A stretch of 64,000 nt of DNA from an uncultured Clostridium sp. (GCA_948473335.1 CAOKXF010000002.1:1-64000), one strand, 5' to 3'; counted from the first letter of the stretch, positions 28,807 through 39,401 are shown. Numbers and translations: made by a program. Notes: a model not told the origin generated them from the sequence alone.

Positions 28807-29694
28807 ATGAAAAAAAATATTTTTACAGGTTGTGGAACTGCAATTGCCACACCGTTTGATGAAAATGGAGTTAATTTTAAAGAATTGCAAAGATTAATTG
28901 AATTTCAAATATCAGAAGGAGTAGATGCTTTAGTTGTTTGTGGTACTACTGGTGAGGCTTCAACTATGAGTTTTAAAGAGAAATGTGATACTATTCAATG
29001 TGCTGTTCATAATGCTAATGGTAGAATTCCTATTATTGCTGGTACTGGAGGAAATAATACTCAGGAGGTTATCAAAATGTCTAAATCTGCTGAGGAACTT
29101 GGCGTTGATGCATTACTCATTGTAACACCTTACTATAATAAGACTACTCAAGCTGGTTTAGTTGCACACTATAATGCTGTTGCGAGTAGTGTTTCTTTAC
29201 CTATTATTTTATATAGCGTTCCTTCAAGAACTGGTGTGAATATTACTCCTGAGACTTGTTTGGAATTGTCTAAAATAGATAATATTGTTGCTATTAAAGA
29301 AGCTAGTGGCAATTTGTCTCAAGTTGCTGATATTGCTCATCTTTGTGGTGATAATCTTGATATTTATTCTGGTAATGATGACCAGATTTTACCTATATTA
29401 TCTCTTGGTGGAAAAGGTGTTATTTCAGTTTTATCAAATATTTATCCTAAACTTACTCATAATATTGTTGCTGACTTTTTAAATGGTAACTTTGAAAAAG
29501 CTAAATCATTACAACTTCATGCTTTACCTTTAATCCATGCTTTGTTTTCAGAAGTTAACCCTATTCCTGTTAAAGCTGGTCTTAATATGATTGGTTTTGA
29601 TTTTGGAATTCCTCGTCTTCCTCTTGTTGAAATGACTGAAAGTAAAAAGGATATTTTGAAGCAAGAAATTGCTAGACTGAAAGATATTTATTAA
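28807..29694 (+). CDS. dapA: 4-hydroxy-tetrahydrodipicolinate synthase
   Basis: GCGTAIATPFDENGVNFKELQRLIEFQISEGVDALVVCGTTGEASTMS; YYNKTTQAGL; YSVPSRTGVN; start at MKKNIF (28807). Confidence 0.96.
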   Translation: MKKNIFTGCGTAIATPFDENGVNFKELQRLIEFQISEGVDALVVCGTTGEASTMSFKEKCDTIQCAVHNANGRIPIIAGTGGNNTQEVIKMSKSAEELGVDALLIVTPYYNKTTQAGLVAHYNAVASSVSLPIILYSVPSRTGVNITPETCLELSKIDNIVAIKEASGNLSQVADIAHLCGDNLDIYSGNDDQILPILSLGGKGVISVLSNIYPKLTHNIVADFLNGNFEKAKSLQLHALPLIHALFSEVNPIPVKAGLNMIGFDFGIPRLPLVEMTESKKDILKQEIARLKDIY

Positions 29695-29805
29695 TGTAAG
29701 ATGAATTTTATGTAGATTTTCATTTTTGCTAATATTAATGTTAACTATAATACATATTATATTAAAAACAGCAAAACTAGAATCGACGATGTAAAAAATA
29801 TATTT

Positions 29806-29935
29806 TATAAAAAAACAGCTTGTTTGCTAATGGGCGCATATCTGCGCCCATTAGCAAACAAGCTGTTTTTTTATACTTTAGGAAAATCATCATAGTATGA
29901 CGGCTTTCTGTAGAGGATAATTATGACGAAATCTT
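29806..29935. repeat. Family-2 hairpin (33-bp perfect stem) plus conserved tail, between convergent genes
   Basis: Arms 29806-29838 and 29843-29875 are perfectly complementary (core AAAAACAGCTTGTTTGCTAATGGGCGCA); tail tactttaggaaaatcatcatagtatgacggctttctgtagaggataattatga. Confidence 0.9.
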
Positions 29936-30027
29936 GATTACGGTTTTTTATCATTATGAAAGTTATCATATAATATGCTAACTTTTCGAAGTTTGCATTT
30001 TACACAAACTTTCTGATATACTCTAAG

Positions 30028-30618
30028 TTAAAAATCTTCTCCATCTGATTCTGGCTTTGGCTCATACATTTCTGTATTTTTTGCCACATTTGCGTTTGTA
30101 TCTATTTTATCTTCGAATTCTTTAACTTCAAAATTTTCTTCTGTAAATCTCTCATTATTCTTTTTCTTTATTTGATTTATTATTTTTTCTGTCTTTTCAT
30201 TATTGTCTTGAACATTTTTATTTATAAATCCATTGACTTTCTCAATTAAATCTGGAACATAATCTAATAGTCTGTCTACATATGATGTATGTTCGATTGG
30301 TATTAATTTTACATTTCCATTTTGTACTACTAAAAATGCTACTGGATTAATTGTTGCACCTGCACCAGCTCCTCCTCCAAATGGTAGTTTGTATTGTATT
30401 TCTTCTTCTTTTTCTTTTTTTGAATATATATTCATTGTTTCTCCATTAAATTCACTTCCTCCTGCTGCAAATCCAAATGATACTTTTGAAATTGGTATGA
30501 TTATTAATCCTTCTAATGTTTCTATTGGCTCTCCTATTATTGTGTTGACATCTATCATTTCTCTTATACTACTCATTGCTGTAAGCATAAGTCCTTCTAT
30601 TGGATGACTCTCTTTCAT
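30028..30618 (-). CDS. gerW: GerW/YtfJ family sporulation-associated protein
   Basis: LEGLIIIPISKVSFGFAAGGSEF...LPFGGGAGAGATINPVAFLVVQNGNVKLIPIEH. Confidence 0.9.
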   Translation of the reverse strand: MKESHPIEGLMLTAMSSIREMIDVNTIIGEPIETLEGLIIIPISKVSFGFAAGGSEFNGETMNIYSKKEKEEEIQYKLPFGGGAGAGATINPVAFLVVQNGNVKLIPIEHTSYVDRLLDYVPDLIEKVNGFINKNVQDNNEKTEKIINQIKKKNNERFTEENFEVKEFEDKIDTNANVAKNTEMYEPKPESDGEDF

Positions 30619-31189
30619 TTTTCTTCCTTCTTTCTTTTAAAATATTCTTGTATATATAATGCATTAAATCTATTGTAAATATGCAATTAAGTTTTAAATT
30701 TATTAAGTTTTTTTGTATATATATTGGTTGTATTTCGAATTTGTCTTTTACTGTTATTTTATCTTTTAGTAATATCCCTATTATACTTGATATTATTCCT
30801 ACTGATATTGCTGTTATAGCTGCATCTTCTGTTCCTATTTCTATATGCATTTCTAATTCTTTTATTTCTATTTGTAATTCTTTTATTGCTTTTGCTATTC
30901 CTTTTGTTTTTTTATTATTCTTTAAAAATTGCATATCTATTTTCTTTATTATTTTGATCTCTCGAATGTCTCTTATTCTATCTTTTTTTACTTTTAATTT
31001 TATTATTTTCCATTTATTGAATATTGCTAATGACACTATTATTTTATATTTCTTATCTATTATGTTATTTTTTTCTCTTAATGTTGATATGTCTAGGTCT
31101 TTTATTTCTATTTCTATTTTTGAATTGTATATTCCTAATGCCGTTATAACTATTATTGCAAGTACTATTGTGGTTATAATAAAAAACAA
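30569..31189 (-). CDS. DUF2953-type protein (YtfI-like) upstream of gerW
   Basis: 206 aa, N-terminal TM; position directly upstream of ytfJ/gerW as in other Firmicutes; overlaps it by 50 nt. Confidence 0.72.
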   Translation of the reverse strand: MFFIITTIVLAIIVITALGIYNSKIEIEIKDLDISTLREKNNIIDKKYKIIVSLAIFNKWKIIKLKVKKDRIRDIREIKIIKKIDMQFLKNNKKTKGIAKAIKELQIEIKELEMHIEIGTEDAAITAISVGIISSIIGILLKDKITVKDKFEIQPIYIQKNLINLKLNCIFTIDLMHYIYKNILKERRKKNERESSNRRTYAYSNE

Positions 31190-31252
31190 TACTATCGCCT
31201 CCTATTTAGAAGCTTTAGTATTATTTTTCCCATTTTTTTCTATCTTATTCTT

Positions 31253-32014
31253 TTATTTATTATTACTTCTTTTGGTTTTTTCTACAACTATTTCGCCAAA
31301 TACATCTTCCTGCTCAGTTGTTACTTTATTTCTTCTTGATAATTCTAATAACCCTGAAAAAGCTGTTACTACTTCTTGCTTGTTCCTTTTCTTTATTGAA
31401 AATAGCTTATTGAATACAAATTTTCGTGATTTTGCTAGTTCCTTGAACATTTCTTTTACTTTCTCTGCAACTGTATATGTGTCTGTAATTGCTATTTTTT
31501 CTATGTTCTTTGCATTTTCATTTATTTTTTCTTTATTTCTTCTTATTAATTCTTCGTATATTTTAGATATTGTTGTTGCATTATAATCATTCTCGATTTT
31601 TTGTTTTGGTAATTCTATTTGTTCTGTTGATTTGAATATTCTCTTCGAATATTGTTCGTAATTTTCTTTTAATTTTTTGATTATTTCTTTGTACTTTTTA
31701 TATTCTATTATTCTTCTTATTAATTCTTCTTCTGTTAGTTCTTCTTCTTCTTCCACTTGTTTTGGCAATAAACTTTTTGATTTTAAGTATAGTAAAGTAG
31801 ATGCCATTACTAGAAATTCACTTGTTACATCTAAATTCATTTGTTCCATTTGTTTTATATATAACATATATTGGTCTGCTATTTCTCTTATTTTTATGTC
31901 ATATATATTCATTTTGTTTTTGTCTATTAAATGGCATAATAAATCTAATGGTCCTTCAAAATTTTCCGTTTTTATTGCATACTGATTAGTTTCTAGTGAT
32001 AATATGTTTTTCAT
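31253..32014 (-). CDS. scpA: Segregation and condensation protein A
   Basis: FEGPLDLLCHLIDKNKMNIYDIKIREIADQYMLYI...SEFLVMASTLLYLKSKSLLP. Confidence 0.95.
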   Translation of the reverse strand: MKNILSLETNQYAIKTENFEGPLDLLCHLIDKNKMNIYDIKIREIADQYMLYIKQMEQMNLDVTSEFLVMASTLLYLKSKSLLPKQVEEEEELTEEELIRRIIEYKKYKEIIKKLKENYEQYSKRIFKSTEQIELPKQKIENDYNATTISKIYEELIRRNKEKINENAKNIEKIAITDTYTVAEKVKEMFKELAKSRKFVFNKLFSIKKRNKQEVVTAFSGLLELSRRNKVTTEQEDVFGEIVVEKTKRSNNK

Positions 32015-32443
32015 TTATTCTCCTTCTTCTACTTTATATCCCTTTTTATACAAATATGTTTTTATTTCTTCGTCGTCCATTTGTGTTGCTTTTTTGTTTT
32101 TTATTTTTTCTATAGATTGTTTTTCATACTCTTCTAATTCTTCTCTATTTTTTGATATATATTCTTCTATTATTTTTCTGTCTATTCCTTTTTGGTATAG
32201 TTTGTATTCTATCTCTTTTATAGACATAGTTTTTAATAGCATATATTCATGTACCTGTTTTTCTGTGTAACTGTAGTCATCTATATATCCTGCTTCTTTT
32301 AAATATTCTATTATGTCTTCTAACATCTCGTCTTCAATTTCTTTTTTGAATTTAATTCTTACTTCATTTTCTGTTCTTTTCTTAAAAGTTATATACTTGA
32401 ATACTCTTGTTTTTTGTTTATCAAATTCTTCTACTGTATACAT
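32015..32443 (-). CDS. recX: Regulatory protein RecX
   Basis: 142 aa helical RecX-like repeats (YITFKKRTENEVRIKFKKEIEDEMLEDIIEYLKEAGYIDD); immediately downstream of recA. Confidence 0.85.
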   Translation of the reverse strand: MYTVEEFDKQKTRVFKYITFKKRTENEVRIKFKKEIEDEMLEDIIEYLKEAGYIDDYSYTEKQVHEYMLLKTMSIKEIEYKLYQKGIDRKIIEEYISKNREELEEYEKQSIEKIKNKKATQMDDEEIKTYLYKKGYKVEEGE

Positions 32444-32478
32444 TTCTTCCTTCCTTTTATTGGTACTTCTTAGAGATA

Positions 32479-33531
32479 TTATTCTTCTATTTCTTCTTCG
32501 TCATTTTCTGGTAATTCTTCTCCTAAACTTTGTTCAAATGCTTTTGCAAAGTTGTCTCTTACCTTTTGCTCTACTTCTTGTAATACCTTTGGATTTTCTA
32601 TTAAATAACGTTTTACATTTTCTCTTCCTTGTCCTATTCTTTCTCCATTATAGCTAAACCATGATCCACTTTTTTCTATTATGTCTAAATTTACTGCCAT
32701 ATCTAATATATTTCCTTCTTTGGATATTCCTTTTCCATATACTACATCAAATTCTGCTTCTCTGAATGGTGGAGCTACTTTGTTTTTTATTACTTTTACT
32801 TTTACTCTATTTCCTGTTACTTCTCCATCTTGTTTGATATTTTCGACCTTTCTTATATCCATTCTTACTGATGCATAGAATTTTAATGCTCGTCCTCCTG
32901 TTGTTGTTTCTGGGTTTCCAAACATTACTCCTATTTTTTCTCTTAATTGATTTATGAATATTAATACTGTTTTTGATTTGTTTATTGCTCCTGCTAATTT
33001 TCTTAGTGCTTGTGACATTAGTCTTGCTTGTAATCCCATATGTGAGTCTCCCATATCTCCATCTATTTCTGCTTTTGGTACTAATGCTGCTACTGAGTCT
33101 ACTACTATTACATCTAATGCTCCACTTCTTACTAATGCTTCTGTTATTTCTAATGCTTGTTCTCCTGTATCTGGTTGTGATACTATTAAATTATCTATAT
33201 CTACTCCTAGTTTTTTTGCATATACTGGGTCTAGCGCATGTTCTGCATCTATAAATGCCGCTTCTCCTCCCATTTTTTGTGCTTCTGCTACTACATGTAA
33301 TGCTAATGTTGTTTTTCCTGATGATTCTGGTCCAAATACTTCTATTATTCTTCCTCTTGGTACTCCTCCTATTCCTAATGCTATGTCTAAACTTAATGCC
33401 CCTGTTGGTATTGCCTCTACCTCCATTGCTTTGAATTCTCCTAATTTCATTACTGAACCTTTTCCAAATTGTTTTTCTATTTGGCTCATTGCTACTTCTA
33501 GTGCTTTTCTCTTTTCTGTATTCTCTTCCAT
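32479..33531 (-). CDS. recA: Recombinase RecA
   Basis: [54 protein letters not shown]. Confidence 0.98.
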   Translation of the reverse strand: MEENTEKRKALEVAMSQIEKQFGKGSVMKLGEFKAMEVEAIPTGALSLDIALGIGGVPRGRIIEVFGPESSGKTTLALHVVAEAQKMGGEAAFIDAEHALDPVYAKKLGVDIDNLIVSQPDTGEQALEITEALVRSGALDVIVVDSVAALVPKAEIDGDMGDSHMGLQARLMSQALRKLAGAINKSKTVLIFINQLREKIGVMFGNPETTTGGRALKFYASVRMDIRKVENIKQDGEVTGNRVKVKVIKNKVAPPFREAEFDVVYGKGISKEGNILDMAVNLDIIEKSGSWFSYNGERIGQGRENVKRYLIENPKVLQEVEQKVRDNFAKAFEQSLGEELPENDEEEIEE

Positions 33532-33710
33532 ATTTTTTCCTCCTAATTAAACTTTTGTTCGATATATACATTATATACCAAATTTTTGTTTTGTCAATAT
33601 ATTTTTTTGTTTTTTTACTTTTTCTTTTGTATTTTTACTTTTTGACATTTCTTCTCTTTCAAAACATTTTTATTTTACCATATATAATTTTAAAAAACAA
33701 GAATAAAATT

Positions 33711-33751
33711 TTCTTAGGAAACTCCCTATTTATTAGCGACTTTCCTAAGAA
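33711..33751. terminator. Hairpin downstream of the OppA-like gene
   Basis: ttcttaggaaa ... tttcctaagaa. Confidence 0.6.
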
Positions 33752-33772
33752 TATACAAAAGAATATTATCTA

Positions 33773-35353
33773 CTATTTTTTACTCCATGTACTTATATTA
33801 TAAAATGTATTAAACCAATTTGCTGTCATACTTCCTGCTAAATTTTTACTTGTTGCTACTATACTATAATTATTATATAAACTTATATATGGTACATCTT
33901 CTTTATATATTTCGTATAATCGTTTGTATTTTTCTTTTAAGAGCTGTTTATCTGTTATATTTTGAACATCGTTTATTATATTTCTTACTTCTTCGTTATA
34001 ATAATTTGATATATTACCATCTCCAAAATATTTTGATAAATTTATATTTGGTGCTACATATGAACCACATAATATCATATCATAGTTTTTACTATTGATG
34101 TAATTTTCATATTGGCTATCTGATGCGTATATTATTGTTATTCTTATTCCTACTGTTTCTAATTGCTGTTTTATTACTTCTGCTACACTAACTCTTTGCG
34201 TATTCTCTTTATTTACTACTAATCTAAAATTTAGTTTTCTTGTATAATAATTGATATATTTCTGCCAATTGTTATATTCATACTTCCATCCATTGTCTTG
34301 TAATATTTGATAAAATTTTTCTACATTATAAGTATTCTCATCTTTTGATTCGTATACCCAGTTTCTATAGTCTAATGGAAAATCTGATTTGTAATATTTT
34401 GAATTGTATATATTCTCTATTATTGCTTCTTTATCAATTGCATACATTATGGCTTGTCTTACTTCTTTGTTTTGTAATACTGCATTTTCTAAATTTATTG
34501 CTAAATAATCATATTCTCTTCCTGGTGATTCTATTTTGTTATATCCTATTGTTCCTATATAATCTTCTATATTTATATTATTTGTGCTTATATAATCTAT
34601 TTTTCCTAATTTAAAGTCATTATATATTTCTCCTACTGTTCCATATAAATTTATGTTTATTGTTTCTATTGCACTTTCTTTTTTTTCTTTGTTCCACCAA
34701 TTTTCATTTTTTTCTAATAATATATTGTTTGATGTTATATTACTTATTTTATATGGTCCTGTTCCGATTGCTTGTTTTACTTTGTCAGAATTTACAAAGT
34801 CTTCTTCTCCACAAAATGTTTTACTCATTATTGGAAATGTTAAATTGTATTCGAAAAATGGAGTTTCTTGATTTAGTGTTATTTTTAATGTATAGTTATC
34901 TACTGCTTCTACTTGTGATATATTTTGTAAATTGGGAGTATATACTGAATTTATTTCTTTTAATTTTTGTACTGTATATAATACATCATATGCTGTTAGA
35001 TTCTCTCCTGTTTGCCAATTTACGTTTTGTTTTATTTTTACTACATATGTATTGCTACTTGTTTTTGCCCATTCTTCTGCTAAACATGCTTCTATTTCGT
35101 ATTGTGGATTTATTGTTACTAATGGTTCATATATTATCTTTGATATATCTTGGACATATTTATTTCTGCTTAATAATGGATTTATTGTGTCATATTCCGC
35201 TATCCCTAGTTTTAGCTCTTGTTTTACTTTTTCTACTTCTACTTTTTCTTCTGGTTGTTCTTGTGTATTTTCTGTTTTGTTTATTTGAAATATTGCAAAT
35301 ATTACTATTATTATGACAAATATAAAAAATATGTACTTTATTCCATTTTTCAT
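33773..35353 (-). CDS. Peptide/oligopeptide ABC transporter substrate-binding protein (SBP family 5)
   Basis: KQELKLGIAEYDTINPLLSRNKYVQDISKIIYEPLVTINPQYEIEACLAEEWAKTSSNTYVVKIKQNVNWQTGENLTAYDVLYT. Confidence 0.9.
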   Translation of the reverse strand: MKNGIKYIFFIFVIIIVIFAIFQINKTENTQEQPEEKVEVEKVKQELKLGIAEYDTINPLLSRNKYVQDISKIIYEPLVTINPQYEIEACLAEEWAKTSSNTYVVKIKQNVNWQTGENLTAYDVLYTVQKLKEINSVYTPNLQNISQVEAVDNYTLKITLNQETPFFEYNLTFPIMSKTFCGEEDFVNSDKVKQAIGTGPYKISNITSNNILLEKNENWWNKEKKESAIETININLYGTVGEIYNDFKLGKIDYISTNNINIEDYIGTIGYNKIESPGREYDYLAINLENAVLQNKEVRQAIMYAIDKEAIIENIYNSKYYKSDFPLDYRNWVYESKDENTYNVEKFYQILQDNGWKYEYNNWQKYINYYTRKLNFRLVVNKENTQRVSVAEVIKQQLETVGIRITIIYASDSQYENYINSKNYDMILCGSYVAPNINLSKYFGDGNISNYYNEEVRNIINDVQNITDKQLLKEKYKRLYEIYKEDVPYISLYNNYSIVATSKNLAGSMTANWFNTFYNISTWSKK

Positions 35354-35528
35354 TTGTTATTTTCCTTTCTAATCTTCAATCTTTTACTTTTAATAACTGC
35401 TATTTTCTAATTACTTTTTCTATCATATATTAATTTTTTGCACTAGTCAATATATGTATTTTAATTTCTATTATTTGATTGTAGTTTTGTCAAACATATG
35501 TCACACTTTCTTAGAGTATAAAAAACAG

Positions 35529-35570
35529 CTTTTTTGCAAATAGTGTAAATTTACACCATTTGCAAAAAAG
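35529..35570. terminator. Hairpin downstream of spoVT
   Basis: cttttttgcaaatagtgtaaa / tttacaccatttgcaaaaaag, 21-nt arms, one mismatch. Confidence 0.65.
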
Positions 35571-35617
35571 TTTAATTTTAATAGAAATCCATTTATCTTC
35601 TTTTCTTATTCTAAAAA

Positions 35618-36172
35618 CTATATTTCCATCTGACTTCCTAAAAATGTTGCTGCTGATTGTGCTACCTTTTTCTCTACATCATTCATTTTTATATTTGTAT
35701 CTTTTGACAATAATATTACTGTTCCTATTGTGTCTCCATTTGATATTATTGGATATACTACTTGTGAATTATATTTTCTTTCGCTTTTGTCATTTTTTGT
35801 TATTGGCATTGCTATGTCACTATTTTCTTTACTTGTATATATTTCTTTGTCTTCCATTAATTGCTCTAATTCATTACTTATATTTTGTTCTAAATATTCC
35901 TTTTTTGCTCCTCCTGATACTGCTATTATTGTGTCCTTATCTGTTATACAAGCTATGTGTCCAGTTGTTTTTGATAATGTTTCAGCATATTCTGTGGCAA
36001 ATTCTGATAGTTCTCCTATTGGTGAATATTTCTTTAATATTATTTGCCCTTCTCTATCTGTAAATATTTCAAGTGGATCTCCTTCTCTTACTCTTAATGT
36101 TTTTCTTATTTCTTTTGGAATTACAACCCTACCTAAATCATCTATTCTTCTTACAACTCCTGTTGCTTTCAA
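35618..36172 (-). CDS. spoVT: Stage V sporulation protein T (AbrB-type N-terminus + GAF-like C-terminus)
   Basis: MKATGVVRRIDDLGRVVIPKEIRKTLRVREGDPLEIFTDREGQIILKKYSPIGEL. Confidence 0.95.
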   Translation of the reverse strand: MKATGVVRRIDDLGRVVIPKEIRKTLRVREGDPLEIFTDREGQIILKKYSPIGELSEFATEYAETLSKTTGHIACITDKDTIIAVSGGAKKEYLEQNISNELEQLMEDKEIYTSKENSDIAMPITKNDKSERKYNSQVVYPIISNGDTIGTVILLSKDTNIKMNDVEKKVAQSAATFLGSQMEI

Positions 36173-36327
36173 TCTTTTTCCCTCCTTTTATTGTCATGTT
36201 TGTTTTTATTATGTCAATTATGGGAAATTTTATTCATTTTTTTTTATTGTATAAGAAAAACTACGAAAGTTTATATTGTTAAAGTAAAGTAACCTTACTT
36301 CTTTTAATTGTAATTCTTTTTCTTTCA

Positions 36328-36711
36328 TTAAAATATATTTTCTAAACTTAATTGATATTTATCTTTTATATGTTTTAATACAAATATGTTAGTCTCTATC
36401 TTATCTAATGCTAAATTATATTCTCCTGTTTCTATATAACTTATCATTGATGTTAAGTTCGTTTCTACTTTTTCTAATTCATTGTGTTCTATATAATATG
36501 CTAATATTGAATTTTTTTCTTTCCACTTTTCTTTTATCTCTATTAACTTATGTTTTAAATCTTCTTCTGTTTGTTGTGTTTTTAATGCTGCATTTATTTT
36601 TTCTAAATCGCTTATTATTTCGTCTGTCGATTTTTTTGTATAATTTTGCATTACTATATCTAAACTAATTATTATAGCTACTATTATTATGCAAATCCAA
36701 ATCTCCCTCAT
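36328..36711 (-). CDS. DUF4363 family protein
   Basis: 127 aa, N-terminal TM, paired with a DUF421 gene. Confidence 0.7.
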   Translation of the reverse strand: MREIWICIIIVAIIISLDIVMQNYTKKSTDEIISDLEKINAALKTQQTEEDLKHKLIEIKEKWKEKNSILAYYIEHNELEKVETNLTSMISYIETGEYNLALDKIETNIFVLKHIKDKYQLSLENIF

Positions 36712-36741
36712 TACTTTACACCTGCTCTCTCAATTATATTG

Positions 36742-37512
36742 TTATAAACTTTTCTTTTCCTTTTTTTGGCAAAATATATCTCCTTTTCCATCTATTGTTA
36801 CTATTAATGCTTCTTTTGGTTCCATTTTAAATTTTTCTACTTGCTTTTTTAACCATTCGTAGTTTTTTCCTATAGCTTTTAAATTTTCGTTCATTACTAT
36901 TCCATCTACTACTAAATCATATGGTATCCCTTCATATTCTGGCATTATTCCAAAATCTTGTGGTATTGTATTTCTTTTATCTGGTTTTTGTATGACTGTT
37001 ACTTGTCCACTTGTCTCTAGTATTGCATATTCTACATCTGATAAATTTATGACATTTGCTGCTCTTATTCGTTCTTGTAATTCGTTTACTGTAAATCTTT
37101 CCTTTTTTAATGCTTTTTCATTTATCTTTCCTCTATATACTAATATTGCAGGTTTTCCACATATTATTTTTCTTGCTGTTGTACTTTTTAAATTTATTAC
37201 TGATATTGTTAGATGCATTACTAGTAGTCCTAATATTGGTACTATTCCATTTGTTATTGGTATTCCTGGTTCTGTCATTGGTACTGACGCTAAGTCTGCT
37301 ATTAATATTGATATTGCTAATTCAAATGGTTGCATTTGTCCTATTTCTCTTTTTCCCATTATTCTCATTACTATTAATACTATTATGTATAATATTATTG
37401 CTCTAAAAAATGTTATTAGCATTTTTTTCCTCCTTTTTGTGTCTGGTATTCGTCTTTGCTTATTTTGTTTTTTGATATGTATATTTTTTACATTTGAAAT
37501 TATAATATTCAT
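36742..37512 (-). CDS. DUF421 (YetF-like) membrane protein
   Basis: IVLIVMRIMGKREIGQMQPFELAISILIADLASVPMTEPGIPITNGIVPILGLLVMHL. Confidence 0.9.
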   Translation of the reverse strand: MNIIISNVKNIHIKKQNKQRRIPDTKRRKKMLITFFRAIILYIIVLIVMRIMGKREIGQMQPFELAISILIADLASVPMTEPGIPITNGIVPILGLLVMHLTISVINLKSTTARKIICGKPAILVYRGKINEKALKKERFTVNELQERIRAANVINLSDVEYAILETSGQVTVIQKPDKRNTIPQDFGIMPEYEGIPYDLVVDGIVMNENLKAIGKNYEWLKKQVEKFKMEPKEALIVTIDGKGDIFCQKKEKKSL

Positions 37513-37616
37513 TTTTTGAATAAATATTTTTTTATTGCTAATAATATTTTTGTAACCTTATATTTAATTTTCGTATAATAATTTTTTTAATATGTATTAA
37601 AAAGGAGGTTAGGGTT

Positions 37617-37988
37617 ATGTCAAATACACAAAGTAATACTAGTAGTGGTGCAAGTACTGTTTGGCAAATTGTTGGTAGATTAGTAGCTGCTGCTATAGTT
37701 TTAGCAATTACTGCTTTCTTTACACCTGGTTTTTCTATTAATAATATTTGGGCTCTTGCTATCGCTGCTATAGTTTTAACTATTATTGATTATCTTATCG
37801 TTAAGTTTACAGGTTTACATGCTAGTCCTTTTGGTAAGGGATTCGTAGGCTTTGCTCTTGCAGCTGTGACTTTATATGTTACTCAATTCTTTGTAGCTGG
37901 TTATTCTATTTCTTGGATGGCTGCTATAATTGGTGCTTTAATCTATGGTGTTATAGACTATTTTATTCCTGGTAATCAAGAAATGTAA
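37617..37988 (+). CDS. Phage-holin-family / YvlD-like 4-TM membrane protein
   Basis: 123 aa; GRLVAAAIVLAITAFFTPGFSINNIWALAIAAIVLTIIDYLIVKFTG...; AAGGAGG RBS. Confidence 0.75.
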   Translation: MSNTQSNTSSGASTVWQIVGRLVAAAIVLAITAFFTPGFSINNIWALAIAAIVLTIIDYLIVKFTGLHASPFGKGFVGFALAAVTLYVTQFFVAGYSISWMAAIIGALIYGVIDYFIPGNQEM

Positions 37989-38029
37989 TCATAGATTTTA
38001 TTAAGTTGATTATATAAATAATTAAATAC

Positions 38030-38075
38030 GAAGATAAGATTTTTTACACATAACATGCTAAAAAATCTTATCTTC
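38030..38075. terminator. Bidirectional terminator between convergent genes
   Basis: gaagataagatttttt / aaaaaatcttatcttc, 16-bp perfect arms. Confidence 0.8.
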
Positions 38076-38082
38076 TCATATT

Positions 38083-39030
38083 TTATTTTTCATTTTTTTC
38101 TTTTTCTCCATTATATTCATTTACTAAATATAATGGTCTATTTTTTGTTTCTACAAATATTCTTCCTAAATATTCTCCTATTATTCCAAATAACATTATT
38201 TGTATCCCTGAGAAGAATAGTATTAGTAATATTATTGCTTGAAATGCTTGTATTGCCATATGTACTACAAAACATTTTATTATTACATATATGAAATATA
38301 CTACTAACATTATAAATGTTGGTATACTTATATATGTTGCTAATCTTAATGGCGATGTTGTAAATGATGTTATTCCATCAATTGCTAAGTCTATTAGTTT
38401 TAAGTAATTCCATTTTGTTTTTCCTGCTACTCTTGGTTCTCTATCATATAATACTTCCTTTTTCTTATATCCTATCCAACTAAACATGGATTTTGTACAT
38501 CTTTGTGACTCTCTTAATTTTCTAAGTGCATTTACACATCTTCTATCTAATAATCTGAAATCTCCTGTGTCTCTTTGTATTTCCATTCCTGCTATTTTTT
38601 GTAGTATTTTATAGTACATTTTTGATGTGAATTTTTTTACAAATGTTTCTCCTTTTCTTGTTTTTCTTCTTGCATATACATCATCGTATCCTTCTTCCCA
38701 ATGCTTTATTAATTCTGGAATTAGCTCTGGTGGGTCTTGTAAGTCTGCATCCATAAATATTACTGCATCTCCTGTAGCATAGTCTAATCCTGCTATCATT
38801 GCTGTTTCTTTTCCAAAGTTTCTTGATAAGTCTACATATGAGATTCTATTGTCTTGCTTTCTTTGTTCTTTTATTATTTCTAACGTTTTGTCTTTGCTCC
38901 CATCATTAATAAGTAATATTTCAAATTCATAGTTTTGTATTTCTCTCGTTATTTTGTTTAATCTTTCAAATAGAAATGATAGGGATTCTTCTTCATTATA
39001 TGCTGGTATTATTATTGATATTTTTTTCAT
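38083..39030 (-). CDS. GT2 family polyprenyl-phosphate glycosyltransferase (GtrB-like, two C-terminal TMs)
   Basis: SIIIPAYNEEESLSFLFERL; DADLQDPPELIPELIKHWEEGYDDVYARRKTR; C-terminal TMs. Confidence 0.93.
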   Translation of the reverse strand: MKKISIIIPAYNEEESLSFLFERLNKITREIQNYEFEILLINDGSKDKTLEIIKEQRKQDNRISYVDLSRNFGKETAMIAGLDYATGDAVIFMDADLQDPPELIPELIKHWEEGYDDVYARRKTRKGETFVKKFTSKMYYKILQKIAGMEIQRDTGDFRLLDRRCVNALRKLRESQRCTKSMFSWIGYKKKEVLYDREPRVAGKTKWNYLKLIDLAIDGITSFTTSPLRLATYISIPTFIMLVVYFIYVIIKCFVVHMAIQAFQAIILLILFFSGIQIMLFGIIGEYLGRIFVETKNRPLYLVNEYNGEKEKNEK

Positions 39031-39071
39031 ATTTTATTATGTCCTTTCTTATTACAAAATCTCAATATTTT

Positions 39072-39401
39072 CTATATTGAGATTACTATTGCTCCTAGTA
39101 TTATTAATATTACTCCTATTTTCTTTTTGTTTGTTATTTTTTCTTTTAAAATTTTGTAGCTTATTACCATTGTCCATATATACGTTATTGCTGTTAATGG
39201 CAATACTGTTGAATAGTCTAAGTACTTTAATACATATATATTTAATAAAGCTGCTGTTACATATATAATTCCTCCTATATATATGCTTTTGTCTTTTAAC
39301 ATATTTATGATACTACCTTTTGATGAAGCTTTTTTTAAAAATAATGATGCAAATGCTCCTGCAAATGTCATTATTAATATTATTATATAATATATTATCA
39401 T
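39072..39401 (-). CDS. Small EamA/DMT-type 4-TM transporter subunit (pair member 1)
   Basis: 109 aa; PLTAITYIWTMVISYKILKEKITNKKKIGVILIILGAIVI. Confidence 0.8.
   Translation of the reverse strand: MIIYYIIILIMTFAGAFASLFLKKASSKGSIINMLKDKSIYIGGIIYVTAALLNIYVLKYLDYSTVLPLTAITYIWTMVISYKILKEKITNKKKIGVILIILGAIVISI

Noticed and set aside
32973-33571. Plus and minus alternate-frame ORFs over recA (e.g. 33191-33571 minus, Arg/Ser-rich)
   Set aside because: Overlap a certain recA frame; no homology-like features, composition typical of off-frame translation.
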